Assembly: GCF_016598535.1 (NCBI RefSeq)
Contig: NZ_CP066779.1
Location: forward strand, 2,914,001-2,978,000
DNA length: 64,000 nt
DNA from: Rhodococcus sp. P-2
GTDB lineage: Bacteria > Actinomycetota > Actinomycetes > Mycobacteriales > Mycobacteriaceae
Reading direction: 5' to 3'
Numbering within the stretch: the stretch's first letter is position 1; each line of letters starts with the position of its first letter. The position numbers and the translations under genes were made by a program. Shown piece after piece: positions 42,052 to 51,174 of this stretch. The notes below the pieces were generated by a model, which saw only the letters and a list, made by a program, of their open reading frames with translations, ran no database searches and was not told the origin of the DNA.

Positions 42052-45000
42052 ATGCCCCAAATCTCTCAGTTGCGGCGATTCGCCGTGCCCATAACCGGAA
42101 CCGCCATGGTTGCCGGAATGCTGCTGATCGGGTCCCCAGCCTCAGCAGTTCAAAGCCAATTCAACTTCTCCACCTCATGCCAGGCGAAAGCACTCATCAC
42201 TGTCGACAAAGTGACTACGAGTTTTGTCACCGTGGATGCCCCCACATCAGTTGCTCCGGGTGAAACCTTCACCATCCGAATGCAATCCAATGGCCAGTCC
42301 TTTCCGAACTCGGATTCGGGCGCCACAACAACCAATTTGTCGCGCTTGAAGAACGATTTCGATGTCCCGGCAAATGCCACCTTCATCAGTGCGGCGATCG
42401 TGCCCGGAACCTCGTTCAACTTGGAGAACGTCGCCCCCAGTGTCATCCGCATCAACGAGGCTGGAAGCCCTGACGCGGCGGGTCCATATCTCCGAATCTC
42501 GGGTAACAACGAGGTGATCGGAAACAGTCCCAGTACCAGCACGAACAGTGAGGGTGGGATCCGCGCACCCAAGACGAAAAAGAACCTCGACGGCAGCACC
42601 AACACCAACGGTGACAGTTGGTTCAGGATGCCTGCAATCGATATTACGATGATCGCCGGCGCATCCGGTGTGATTCAGCCGAAGGTCAGAACTGCCGGTG
42701 ATGCTGCTACATACGGCAACGACAAGAATTTCAATACACAGCTTGCAAAAGCGAGTCTCCTCGGCACGCAATGGGCCCCGACCAGATGCACGCCTCGAGA
42801 TGCGAAGGGTAGCGCTCTCAACGCTGGTGCAGGTCCGCTCGCGACAATCAGCATTGCTTCGGCTCCGGTCGATGTCGAGACCACGACGTCGCTGTCGGTT
42901 CCGGCGACGGCGATCACGGGCAGTGCGGTTGATCTGACGGCGACAGTTGCTCCGAACAATGCTGTCGGTACGGTGCAGTTCAAGTCGAACGGCACGGCGA
43001 TCGGTTCCCCTGTCACGGTGACTGGCGGCGTTGCGACATTGAGCCATGCGTTCGATGCTGCTGGTGCGCAGAGTGTTACGGCTGATTTCACCGCTGGCGC
43101 TGGCTTTGTGAGTTCGTCGGCGTCGGCGCAGACGGTGACGGTGTCCGATCCGGCTCCGGTCGATGTCGAGACGACGACGTCGCTGTCGGTTCCGGCGACG
43201 GCGATCACGGGCAGTGCGGTTGATCTGACGGCGACAGTTGCTCCGAACAATGCTGTCGGTACGGTGCAGTTCAAGTCGAACGGCACGGCGATCGGTTCTC
43301 CGGTGACAGTCTCCTCAGGTGTTGCGACTCTGTCGCATGCGTTCGATGTTGCTGGTGTACAGAGTGTTACGGCTGATTTCACCGCTGGCGCTGGGTTTGT
43401 GAGTTCGTCGGCGGCGGCGCAGACGGTGACGGTGTCCGATCCGGCTCCGGTGGACGTGGAGACGACGACGTCGCTGTCGGTTCCGGCGACGGCGATCACG
43501 GGCAGCGCGGTTGATCTGACCGCTACCGTTGCTCCGAACAACGCCGTCGGTACGGTGCAGTTCAAGTCGAACGGTGCCGCGATCGGTTCACCGGTCACTG
43601 TTTCCGGTGGGACCGCGACTCTGTCGCATGCGTTCGATGTTGCTGGTGTACAGAGTGTTACGGCTGATTTCACGGCTGGCGCTGGGTTTGTGAGTTCGTC
43701 GGCGTCGGCTCAGACGGTGACGGTGTCCGATCCGGCTCCGGTGGACGTGGAGACGACGACGTCGCTGTCGGTTCCGGCGACGGCGATCACGGGCAGCGCG
43801 GTTGATCTGACCGCTACCGTTGCTCCGAACAACGCCGTCGGTACGGTGCAGTTCAAGTCGAACGGTGCCGCGATCGGTTCACCGGTCACTGTTTCCGGTG
43901 GGACCGCGACTCTGTCGCACACCTTCGATGTTGCTGGTGCTCAGAGTGTTACGGCTGACTTCACCGCCGGTGCAGGATTTGTCAGCTCCTCGGCGTCGGC
44001 TCAGACGGTGACGGTCTCCGATCCGGCTCCGGTCGACGTGGAGACGACGACGTCGCTCTCGGTTCCGGCGACGGCGATCACGGGCAGCGCGGTTGATCTG
44101 ACGGCTACCGTTGCTCCGAACAATGCGGTCGGCACGGTGCAGTTCAAGTCGAACGGCACGGCTATCGGTTCCCCTGTCACGGTGACTGGCGGTGTTGCGA
44201 CGTTGAGCCATGCGTTCGATGTTGCTGGTGTACAGAGTGTTACCGCTGACTTCACCGCTGGCGCTGGCTTTGTGAGTTCGTCGGCGTCGGCTCAGACGGT
44301 GACGGTCTCCGATCCGGCTCCGGTCGACGTGGAGACGACGACGTCGCTCTCGGTTCCGGCGACAGCGATCACGGGCAGCGCGGTTGATCTGACCGCTACC
44401 GTTGCTCCGAACAACGCTGTGGGTACGGTGCAGTTCAAGTCGAACGGCACGGCGATCGGCACTCCGGTGACGGTTTCCGGTGGGACGGCGACTCTGTCGC
44501 ATGCGTTCGATGTTGCTGGTGCTCAGAGTGTTACGGCTGATTTCACCGCTGGCGCTGGGTTTGTGAGTTCCTCGGCGGCGGCTCAGACGGTGACGGTCTC
44601 CGATCCGACTCCGGTCGACAAAGCGACGAAGACGGTTCTGAGCGTTCAGGGTGAAGCCAAGGTCGGACTCCCCGTCGATCTCTTCGCGACAGTGTCCGAA
44701 GATCCCTCGGACGCTCTGGTGCCATCCGGCGGAACGGTCCAGTTCAAGATCGGTGGAGTCGATCAGGGCGCCCCGGTCGCGGTTGTGGACGGAGTTGCCA
44801 AGCTCCCGCACGTGTTCGGAGCTGAAGGCACCTTTGCAGTCACGGCTGTATTCAGTGGATCCGGTGTGTTCACGTCGTCCACTGCGGAATCCGTCGACGT
44901 CAATGTCACCGTTCCGGCCCCGTCGGATGTCGAAAGTTCCACGTCGTTGACGGCTCCGTCTTCGGCAAAGGTCGGCACGTCGGTGGAGCTGAAGGCTGTG

Positions 45001-45261
45001 GTCAGTTCTTCCGGCGCGACGTCGGGAACCGTCCAGTTCTTCGACGGAACGACTCCGATCGGTGCTGCCGTCGATGTTGTCGGTGGGCAGGCTGTGTTGA
45101 GCCACACCTTCACCACGACGGGCAACCATTCGATCACCGCGGTCTACAGCGGAGCCCAGGGCGTTACGGGTTCCACGTCGACTGCGTCGGTTGTGAACGT
45201 CGGTAACGGGGGCGGTGACTTCGGTTCGCTCGGATCGTTGTCGCTGCCGTTCGGTTCCTGA
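42052..45261 (+). CDS. secreted Ig-like repeat protein 1
   Basis: 1069 residues. The signal peptide ends in GSPASAVQS (about residue 32). A unique domain (about 33-270, containing APSVIRINEAGSPDAAG) is followed by six near-identical 97-residue Ig-like modules (Big_3_5 type, VDLTATVAP...GTVQFKSNG core), then two diverged modules and a short tail GSLGSLSLPFGS. It should be exported and extended, like an adhesin or surface filament. There is no LPXTG motif or C-terminal helix, so anchoring is unclear. The ATG at 42052 follows AAGGAAG. The next gene is a paralogue. Confidence 0.88.
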   Translation: MPQISQLRRFAVPITGTAMVAGMLLIGSPASAVQSQFNFSTSCQAKALITVDKVTTSFVTVDAPTSVAPGETFTIRMQSNGQSFPNSDSGATTTNLSRLKNDFDVPANATFISAAIVPGTSFNLENVAPSVIRINEAGSPDAAGPYLRISGNNEVIGNSPSTSTNSEGGIRAPKTKKNLDGSTNTNGDSWFRMPAIDITMIAGASGVIQPKVRTAGDAATYGNDKNFNTQLAKASLLGTQWAPTRCTPRDAKGSALNAGAGPLATISIASAPVDVETTTSLSVPATAITGSAVDLTATVAPNNAVGTVQFKSNGTAIGSPVTVTGGVATLSHAFDAAGAQSVTADFTAGAGFVSSSASAQTVTVSDPAPVDVETTTSLSVPATAITGSAVDLTATVAPNNAVGTVQFKSNGTAIGSPVTVSSGVATLSHAFDVAGVQSVTADFTAGAGFVSSSAAAQTVTVSDPAPVDVETTTSLSVPATAITGSAVDLTATVAPNNAVGTVQFKSNGAAIGSPVTVSGGTATLSHAFDVAGVQSVTADFTAGAGFVSSSASAQTVTVSDPAPVDVETTTSLSVPATAITGSAVDLTATVAPNNAVGTVQFKSNGAAIGSPVTVSGGTATLSHTFDVAGAQSVTADFTAGAGFVSSSASAQTVTVSDPAPVDVETTTSLSVPATAITGSAVDLTATVAPNNAVGTVQFKSNGTAIGSPVTVTGGVATLSHAFDVAGVQSVTADFTAGAGFVSSSASAQTVTVSDPAPVDVETTTSLSVPATAITGSAVDLTATVAPNNAVGTVQFKSNGTAIGTPVTVSGGTATLSHAFDVAGAQSVTADFTAGAGFVSSSAAAQTVTVSDPTPVDKATKTVLSVQGEAKVGLPVDLFATVSEDPSDALVPSGGTVQFKIGGVDQGAPVAVVDGVAKLPHVFGAEGTFAVTAVFSGSGVFTSSTAESVDVNVTVPAPSDVESSTSLTAPSSAKVGTSVELKAVVSSSGATSGTVQFFDGTTPIGAAVDVVGGQAVLSHTFTTTGNHSITAVYSGAQGVTGSTSTASVVNVGNGGGDFGSLGSLSLPFGS
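42862..44607 (+). repeat. six 291-bp in-frame repeats in Ig protein 1
   Basis: Units start at 42862, 43153, 43444, 43735, 44026 and 44317, each exactly 291 bp (97 codons) and beginning at the codons for APVDVE. They are highly similar at the DNA level, with scattered third-base changes, and match the four units in the next gene. Such repeats can recombine and change copy number. Confidence 0.9.
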
Positions 45262-45275
45262 TTCTCCGATGACGT

Positions 45276-45309
45276 GATGCCCCTTGCGCCCACGGGTGCA
45301 AGGGGCATC
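45276..45309 (+). terminator. terminator after Ig protein 1
   Basis: A 12-bp stem (GATGCCCCTTGC / GCAAGGGGCATC) with a 10-base loop that can itself fold (CCC/GGG) lies 15 bp after the stop codon. No T run follows. Confidence 0.7.
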
Positions 45310-45504
45310 GCTCTTCGCAAATCGATGATTGGTCGTTAGCGGAACTACCGGCAATTCGCGAATATTTGTCTGAAATTACTGATACAAGTATTACTTTTGA
45401 CGGGTACTGTACGAGCGTCCAGCTCCATTCCGATTCCGCCCTGTTCGAGTGACCTCCTTCCGTGCGGTTCCCGATCCACGTCTGTTGCTAGCTGAGGAGA
45501 GTTC

Positions 45505-48500
45505 GTGTTGGTGAGAAGAAGTTCCGCGGTTGTGGTGGCGGCGTTGGTCGGTGGCGTGCTGGTGGCCGGCGGTGTTGCTTCGGCAGCTCCGACGTCATCT
45601 CCCGCAGTGGAGAACTCGATCGGGTTCAAGCTGGGTTGCGATGGTTACGAGCATCCTGGCTTGGGCAGCATCTCCGACGAATTCCACTCCACGGGCGTGA
45701 CGATCTCGGCTCCGGAGAAGGTCGTGGCGGGGTCGACGTTCACCTACCGAGTTCAGCCAGGCGCGATGACTGTTCCCACGAGTGGTCATGCGGGGCGTTC
45801 GGCGATCAGGTGGACACGGATGAAGTACGACTTCGACATTCCTGCGGGGGTGTCTTTGGTTGACGCTCAGGTAGTGGCGGGTACGTCGTCGAATTTGTCG
45901 GGTGCGGCGCCCTCGGTGATTCGAATCAACGACGGTGGTTCGCCGGATGCTGCAGGTACTCACTTGCGTATTGCTGGGAACAACCAGACCGCTGACTCCA
46001 ACGGCGGCGGTGGAAACGGTCCGAGCACAAGTAAGAACGATGATGGCGGCATCGGCGCGGAGGCTGGAAAGACATTCCGGTTGCCGGCGATCGATGTGAC
46101 GGTGATTGCCGGTGGTGCGGGTAGCACTGTGCAGCCGAAGTTAAGGGTGACGGATGGCAATTCGGGATCCTTTGATTCTCCGAAAAATGCCTTCACCTTC
46201 TTGCAGCGCGAGAAGGACTTCTTCACCGTCGCATACTGGGAGAGATACAACTGCTCACCGCATGATTCACGCAGCGCGGGATTGAATGCGGGTGGTCAGG
46301 CGTTGGCCACCGTCAACGTCGTCGCGCAAGCCGGGACCACGACGGCAGTGACGTCCGGCGGGTCGGCAACGATCGGTCAATCGACGGATTTGGTTGCGCA
46401 GGTCTCCCCGGCACCGACAGGCGGCACCGTTCAGTTCAAGGACGGCGGGACTGACATCGGCGCCCCCGTGACCGTTGTCAATGGCGTTGCCACACTGCCT
46501 CATACATTCACCGTAGCGGGAGATCACTCCATCACCGCTGTGTACGACGGAGTACTCGAGTTCCTGACCTCCACGTCGGCGGCGCACACAGTCAGTGTGG
46601 CTGCTGCCGATGTGCAGACGACCACGTCGCTCACGGTGCCGAGCAGCGCTGTCGAGCAGACCTCGGTCGCGCTGACCGCAAACATTGCACCGGCAGCCGA
46701 AGGTGGAACGGTCCAGTTCAAGGACGGTGGCGTGGACATCGGCGGACCCATCGCGGTGACTGCCGGAGCAGCGACCCTGGATCATACGTTCAGCACGACG
46801 GGAACACACTTGATCACCGCGGTCTATTCCGGCACTGCAGGTTTCGGCGGTTCGAGTTCTCAGGCTCAGTCCATTGAGATCTCGAGCTCAGCGCAAAGCA
46901 CAACCACGACGCTTCAGGTTCCGGCTACGGCAGTTACGGGTAGTGCGGTTGATCTGACGGCGACAGTGGCTCCCTCGAATGCTGTGGGTTCGGTGCAGTT
47001 CAAGTCGAACGGTGCGGCTATCGGTTCTCCGGTTACAGTGACCGCGGGTGTTGCGACGTTGAGCCATGCGTTCGATGTTGCTGGTGCGCAGAGTGTTACC
47101 GCTGACTTCACCGCTGGCGCTGGGTTCGTGAGTTCGTCGGCATCTGCTCAGACGGTGACGGTGTCTGATCCGGCTCCGGTGGATGTGGAGACGACGACGT
47201 CGTTGTCGGTTCCGGCGACGGCGATCACGGGCAGCGCGGTTGATCTGACCGCTACTGTGGCTCCCTCGAATGCTGTGGGTTCGGTGCAGTTCAAGTCGAA
47301 TGGTGTTGCTATCGGTTCACCGGTGACAGTCTCCTCGGGTGTTGCGACGTTGAGCCATGCGTTCGATGTTGCTGGTGCGCAGAGTGTTACCGCTGATTTC
47401 ACCGCTGGCGCTGGGTTCGTGAGTTCGTCGGCATCTGCTCAGACGGTGACGGTGTCTGATCCGGCTCCGGTGGATGTGGTGACAACGACGTCGTTGTCGG
47501 TTCCCGCGACGGCGGTCACGGGTACTGCGGTTGATCTGACCGCGACGGTTGCTCCGAACAACGCTGTCGGTACGGTGCAGTTCAAGTCGAACGGTGCGGC
47601 GATCGGTTCTCCGGTGACGGTGTCCGGTGGGACCGCGACTCTGTCGCATTCCTTCGATGTTGCTGGCGCGCAGAGCGTTACGGCTGATTTCACCGCTGGT
47701 GCGGGGTTTGTCAGTTCGTCGGCGTCGGCTCAGACGGTGACGGTCTCTGATCCGGCTCCGGTGGATGTGGAGACGACGACGTCGTTGTCGGTTCCGGCGA
47801 CGGCGATCACGGGTACTGCGGTTGATCTGACCGCGACGGTTGCTCCGAACAATGCGGTCGGTACGGTGCAGTTCAAGTCGAACGGCACGGCAATCGGTTC
47901 CCCGGTGACGGTGTCCGGTGGGACCGCGACGCTCTCGCACGCGTTCGATGCTGCTGGTGCGCAGAGCATCACCGCGGACTTCACTGCTGGCTCCGGATTC
48001 AAGAACTCGGTTGCGAGTGCGAAGTCCATTCAGGTCAGTGTTTCCGATCAGGAATCCGTAGTCGAACTGAATATCCCCACTGACGCCAAAACTGGTGTGG
48101 CGACCGACTTGTGGGCCACCGTCCGCACTTCGTCGGATGACGCTGTCGGTGTCGGTACCGTGCAGTTCTACGACGGTGGCGTCGCAATCGGCGGTCCTGA
48201 AGCGGTGACGGCCGGAGTCGCTGGTCTATTGCATACGTTTACCTCCGCGGGTGCGCACAGCATCACGGCGGTGTACTCGGGTGGAACTGGTGTAGTCGGG
48301 TCCTCGGCTCCGGCCCGGACGGTGAACGTTACGGACCCTGCACCTTCGGATGTCACCACGGAGACTGTGGTGACGGTGCCTACCGATGCCGTAGTGAATA
48401 AGTCGGTGACCCTGTCGGCGACCGTGACCTCGGTGCAGAACGGTGGAACTGTGCAGTTCATGGATGGGGCTACACCGATCGGTGACGCTGTGGCAGTGGT

Positions 48501-48702
48501 CAATGGGATTGCGGCGCTCAACCACACCTTCACCACCACTGGTGCGCACTCGATCTCGGCAATCTTCAGTGGCGCAACCGGATTCACGGGATCGACCTCG
48601 ACGGCCCAGGCAATTCAGATCAAAGCGGCAACCGGCGGTGGCACGGGCAGCCTCGGTTCAGGCAGCGCTGGTTCGAGCGATTTCCTTCCGTTCGGTTCCT
48701 GA
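45505..48702 (+). CDS. secreted Ig-like repeat protein 2
   Basis: 1065 residues. The signal peptide ends near GGVASAAPTS. A unique domain similar to that of the first protein follows (APSVIRINDGGSPDAAGTHL), then eight Ig-like modules: two diverged, four of the near-identical 97-residue type, two diverged. The tail ends SSDFLPFGS, sharing LPFGS with protein 1. Six cysteine or aromatic positions in the N-domain hint at a separate ligand-binding part. The GTG at 45505 follows GAGGAG. The gap from protein 1 (243 bp) holds a terminator and probably its own promoter. Confidence 0.88.
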   Translation: MLVRRSSAVVVAALVGGVLVAGGVASAAPTSSPAVENSIGFKLGCDGYEHPGLGSISDEFHSTGVTISAPEKVVAGSTFTYRVQPGAMTVPTSGHAGRSAIRWTRMKYDFDIPAGVSLVDAQVVAGTSSNLSGAAPSVIRINDGGSPDAAGTHLRIAGNNQTADSNGGGGNGPSTSKNDDGGIGAEAGKTFRLPAIDVTVIAGGAGSTVQPKLRVTDGNSGSFDSPKNAFTFLQREKDFFTVAYWERYNCSPHDSRSAGLNAGGQALATVNVVAQAGTTTAVTSGGSATIGQSTDLVAQVSPAPTGGTVQFKDGGTDIGAPVTVVNGVATLPHTFTVAGDHSITAVYDGVLEFLTSTSAAHTVSVAAADVQTTTSLTVPSSAVEQTSVALTANIAPAAEGGTVQFKDGGVDIGGPIAVTAGAATLDHTFSTTGTHLITAVYSGTAGFGGSSSQAQSIEISSSAQSTTTTLQVPATAVTGSAVDLTATVAPSNAVGSVQFKSNGAAIGSPVTVTAGVATLSHAFDVAGAQSVTADFTAGAGFVSSSASAQTVTVSDPAPVDVETTTSLSVPATAITGSAVDLTATVAPSNAVGSVQFKSNGVAIGSPVTVSSGVATLSHAFDVAGAQSVTADFTAGAGFVSSSASAQTVTVSDPAPVDVVTTTSLSVPATAVTGTAVDLTATVAPNNAVGTVQFKSNGAAIGSPVTVSGGTATLSHSFDVAGAQSVTADFTAGAGFVSSSASAQTVTVSDPAPVDVETTTSLSVPATAITGTAVDLTATVAPNNAVGTVQFKSNGTAIGSPVTVSGGTATLSHAFDAAGAQSITADFTAGSGFKNSVASAKSIQVSVSDQESVVELNIPTDAKTGVATDLWATVRTSSDDAVGVGTVQFYDGGVAIGGPEAVTAGVAGLLHTFTSAGAHSITAVYSGGTGVVGSSAPARTVNVTDPAPSDVTTETVVTVPTDAVVNKSVTLSATVTSVQNGGTVQFMDGATPIGDAVAVVNGIAALNHTFTTTGAHSISAIFSGATGFTGSTSTAQAIQIKAATGGGTGSLGSGSAGSSDFLPFGS
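46882..48045 (+). repeat. four 291-bp in-frame repeats in Ig protein 2
   Basis: Units start at 46882, 47173, 47464 and 47755. The last is partly diverged at its end. They match the six repeats of the upstream gene closely enough for recombination between the two genes, which would delete about 4 kb and fuse them. Confidence 0.85.
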
Positions 48703-48712
48703 CCGGAACAGT

Positions 48713-49552
48713 TCAGGTCGCGGCCCCGAGGCAATAACCCTCGGGGCCGATCGACAGAGTGAACTGCATCGAGCGTGAGTTACCCGTCCCGTCGGTGACG
48801 GGCAGCGTGACACGGACGTAGTCGCCTCGAACCGGAGTGACTGTTGCAGCGTCGGCGTCGAAAGACTTGATACCGGCCAGCTGATTCGGATCGAGCTTGA
48901 GTGGCGGCTGGCCGGTGGCGCCGGTGCCGTCCGGATCCCACGGGCTGTTGCCTGGGCAGATCAGCGGATAGAACGTCTCGACGTCACGGGTGTTGACCGG
49001 CCGCCCCGTTGCGCGCGAGAGAAACCTGACGACGGCGTGGGAAGCGTCGGCCGGAGTGTAGAAGTTGGATTGCCCCGCAGGGAAGACGAACGGGCAGGCA
49101 TAGCCGGAAGCGATCTCCGAGCGCTTGGCGGCGACGGAGAGTCCGCCGCCGCTCCAGGTGACCGCGTACTGGCCGTCGACACCTGGCGCGGCGATGGCCG
49201 TCAAGATGGCGGGCACGTCCGAGTATCGGTCGGCGATCGTCGTGGGCGGCATCGTCCAGCATGCGTTCGTGAGCGCGTCGACGTCCAAAGACACCAGGTC
49301 TGTCGCCCAGGCCGCCAGCGCCGGCGCAGCAGCCGGATTGCCGGGCACGTCACCAACCGGAGGCGTCGCGACCGGCGCGGCGGGGGCAGTGGTGGTCGTG
49401 GGCGTGAGAGTGGTTGTCGTCGTGGTTTCAGTCGTCGGCGGAGACGGTTCGTCCGTCAGGATTCCCGTCCGTCCGTCGTCCTCACATGCGGTTATCGCCA
49501 ACGTCATGGCGAGTGCGACTGCCCCCACTGCCGCTCGTCCTGCCGACTTCAT
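48713..49552 (-). CDS. putative lipoprotein, hypothetical
   Basis: 279 residues. A signal sequence with lipobox AITAC (cysteine at about residue 23) is followed by a Thr/Pro-rich linker (about 35-75) and a folded domain with four cysteines, seen in NACWTMPP, GYACPFVFP, PLICPGNSPW and EGYCLGAA. They may form two disulfides. I do not recognise the family. The ATG at 49552 gives a regular signal peptide; the frame upstream to 49594 adds an unlikely extension. It converges on Ig protein 2, with a terminator hairpin in its last codons. Confidence 0.8.
   Translation of the reverse strand: MKSAGRAAVGAVALAMTLAITACEDDGRTGILTDEPSPPTTETTTTTTLTPTTTTAPAAPVATPPVGDVPGNPAAAPALAAWATDLVSLDVDALTNACWTMPPTTIADRYSDVPAILTAIAAPGVDGQYAVTWSGGGLSVAAKRSEIASGYACPFVFPAGQSNFYTPADASHAVVRFLSRATGRPVNTRDVETFYPLICPGNSPWDPDGTGATGQPPLKLDPNQLAGIKSFDADAATVTPVRGDYVRVTLPVTDGTGNSRSMQFTLSIGPEGYCLGAAT
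48721..48749. terminator. terminator hairpin after Ig protein 2
   Basis: A perfect 11-bp stem (CGGCCCCGAGG / CCTCGGGGCCG) with a 7-base loop lies 18 bp past the Ig protein 2 stop and inside the 3' end of the convergent lipoprotein gene. Confidence 0.65.
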
Positions 49553-49645
49553 TCGTTCGTACGCCCCTTTTGCGACATTCTGACCAACATCCACCCCATA
49601 ACTGCTGCGGGTCAGATCACGGATTCCCGTCTACGCTAGCGAACT

Positions 49646-50401
49646 GTGGATCCCGTTTACAGAACAGTCATCGGCATCGCCCGTACCGTCTTCGCTTTCG
49701 AGGGCCTGAAGTTCTCCGTCAAGGGAGAGCAGAACATCCCGGCGTCCGGTGGCGCCGTGATCGCGATCAACCACACCGGATACATGGACTTCACGTATGC
49801 GGGACTGCCGGCGCGGACCCCCAAGCGCTACATCCGGTTCATGGCGAAGAAGGAAGTCTTCGACAACAAGATTTCCGGACCGATCATGCGGGCCCTCAAG
49901 CACATCCCGGTCGATCGCGGGGCAGGCGCCGACTCCTACAAGGCCGCCGTCGATTTCCTGAAACGCGGCGAATTGGTGGGCGTGTACCCCGAAGCCACGA
50001 TCAGTCGGAGCTTCGAGATCAAGGAATTCAAGTCCGGCGCCGCTCGGATGGCGATCGAGGCCGGAGTGCCGATCGTTCCCGTCGTCATCTGGGGCGCTCA
50101 GCGAGTCTGGACGAAGGGCTATCCGAAGCGTTTGGGCCGCACCAACACTCCGATCTCCATCGCCGTCGGCGAGCCGATCGCGCCTTTCGAACCGGCGAGT
50201 GAGCTGACGGCGAAGCTGCGGTCGACGATGCAGGAGTTGCTTCTCGATCTGCAGAAGAGCTACGACCATCCGGCCGGAGAGTACTGGGTGCCTGCCCGCC
50301 TCGGTGGCAGCGCGCCGACGCTCGAGCAGGCCGACAAGATGGATGCCGACGAGGCTGAGGCGAAAGCCAAAGCACGCGAGGCACGGAAGTCCGAAGGCTG
50401 A
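49646..50401 (+). CDS. 1-acyl-glycerol-3-phosphate acyltransferase (PlsC family), copy 1
   Basis: 251 residues. The HX4D catalytic motif is NHTGYMD (H43, D48); VYPEATISRS replaces the usual EGTRS substrate motif, and a PIVPVVIWG strand follows. PlsC enzymes acylate lysophosphatidate for membrane lipid synthesis. The relatives at this locus in M. tuberculosis (Rv3814c-Rv3816c) have uncertain specificity. The GTG at 49646 is the natural start. The second copy begins 3 bp after the stop, giving a tandem pair. A charged tail ends the protein. Confidence 0.92.
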   Translation: MDPVYRTVIGIARTVFAFEGLKFSVKGEQNIPASGGAVIAINHTGYMDFTYAGLPARTPKRYIRFMAKKEVFDNKISGPIMRALKHIPVDRGAGADSYKAAVDFLKRGELVGVYPEATISRSFEIKEFKSGAARMAIEAGVPIVPVVIWGAQRVWTKGYPKRLGRTNTPISIAVGEPIAPFEPASELTAKLRSTMQELLLDLQKSYDHPAGEYWVPARLGGSAPTLEQADKMDADEAEAKAKAREARKSEG

Positions 50402-50404
50402 CCC

Positions 50405-51139
50405 ATGTCCTTCGAACCCGTTTACACCGCCGTCGAGGTAGTCGCGCGTGGTCTGAGCGGTTTCCAGGGCGTGAAAGTCACCCGCACCGGGACGGAGCAC
50501 GTCCCGGTGTCCGGCGGTGCCGTCATCGCGATCAACCACACGAGCTACCTCGATTTCATCCCGGCGGCTCTGGCGGTTGGGACCGCAAAACGCAAGCTCA
50601 GGGTGATGGCCAAGGCTGAGCTTGCGGACAACAAGGTACTCGGCTTCCTCATGCGTGGATGCGGCGTCATCGAAGTCGATCGCTCTGCCGGAGCGCAGGC
50701 GTATCGAGCCGGAGTCGACGCCCTCGAGCGCGGCGAATTGGTTGGCGTCTACCCGGAAGCGACGATCAGCCGGAGCTTCGAGATCAAGGAAATGAAATCC
50801 GGCGCAGCTCGGATGGCCATCGACGCCGGCGTGCCGATCATTCCGCTGATCGTCTGGGGCGCCCAGCGGATCGTCACCAAGGGCGGACCGAAAAATCTGG
50901 GCCGCAATCATTTCCCGATCTCGGTGGAGGTGGGTGCACCGATCGATCCGGTCGAACCCGCCGAAGCGCTGAGCGAGATCCTGCGCATCGAGATGGATGC
51001 GATCCTGCGCCACGTTCAGGACGGGTTCGTGCACGAGCCCGGGGCGTACTGGGTGCCTCGTCGACTCGGCGGTGGCGCGCCGACACCCGAGGAAGCCGCA
51101 GCCATGGACGCACAGGAACGCGCGAAGCGGGCGCGCTGA
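50405..51139 (+). CDS. 1-acyl-glycerol-3-phosphate acyltransferase (PlsC family), copy 2
   Basis: 244 residues, a clear paralogue of the preceding gene. The HX4D motif is NHTSYLD (H45, D50), and a long stretch from VYPEATISRSFEIKE through GAARMAI is nearly the same. The N-terminal 40 residues differ more and may set acceptor choice. The ATG at 50405 lies 3 bp after the first copy, so the two are cotranscribed. The HAD hydrolase gene starts 35 bp downstream and may join the unit; that order (plsC copies, then HAD) is also seen in mycobacteria. Confidence 0.92.
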   Translation: MSFEPVYTAVEVVARGLSGFQGVKVTRTGTEHVPVSGGAVIAINHTSYLDFIPAALAVGTAKRKLRVMAKAELADNKVLGFLMRGCGVIEVDRSAGAQAYRAGVDALERGELVGVYPEATISRSFEIKEMKSGAARMAIDAGVPIIPLIVWGAQRIVTKGGPKNLGRNHFPISVEVGAPIDPVEPAEALSEILRIEMDAILRHVQDGFVHEPGAYWVPRRLGGGAPTPEEAAAMDAQERAKRAR

Positions 51140-51174
51140 GCGAGACCGTCGTAGCCAACAGGCACAATGGCGGT

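Noticed and set aside
42675..45354. Long minus-strand frames opposite the Ig-repeat gene 1 (42675-43673 and 43879-45354)
   Set aside because: They arise from the repeated, codon-biased sequence of the plus strand; they lack ribosome sites, signal peptides and any family pattern.
42862..48045. Possible CRISPR array or satellite from the regular repeats
   Set aside because: The 291-bp units are in-frame coding repeats for Ig-like modules, with no unique spacers and no cas genes.
40344..51034. Long antisense frames over serS (40344-41705) and over the plsC pair (49631-51034)
   Set aside because: Same reason: they mirror the codon bias of the real genes and match no known family.
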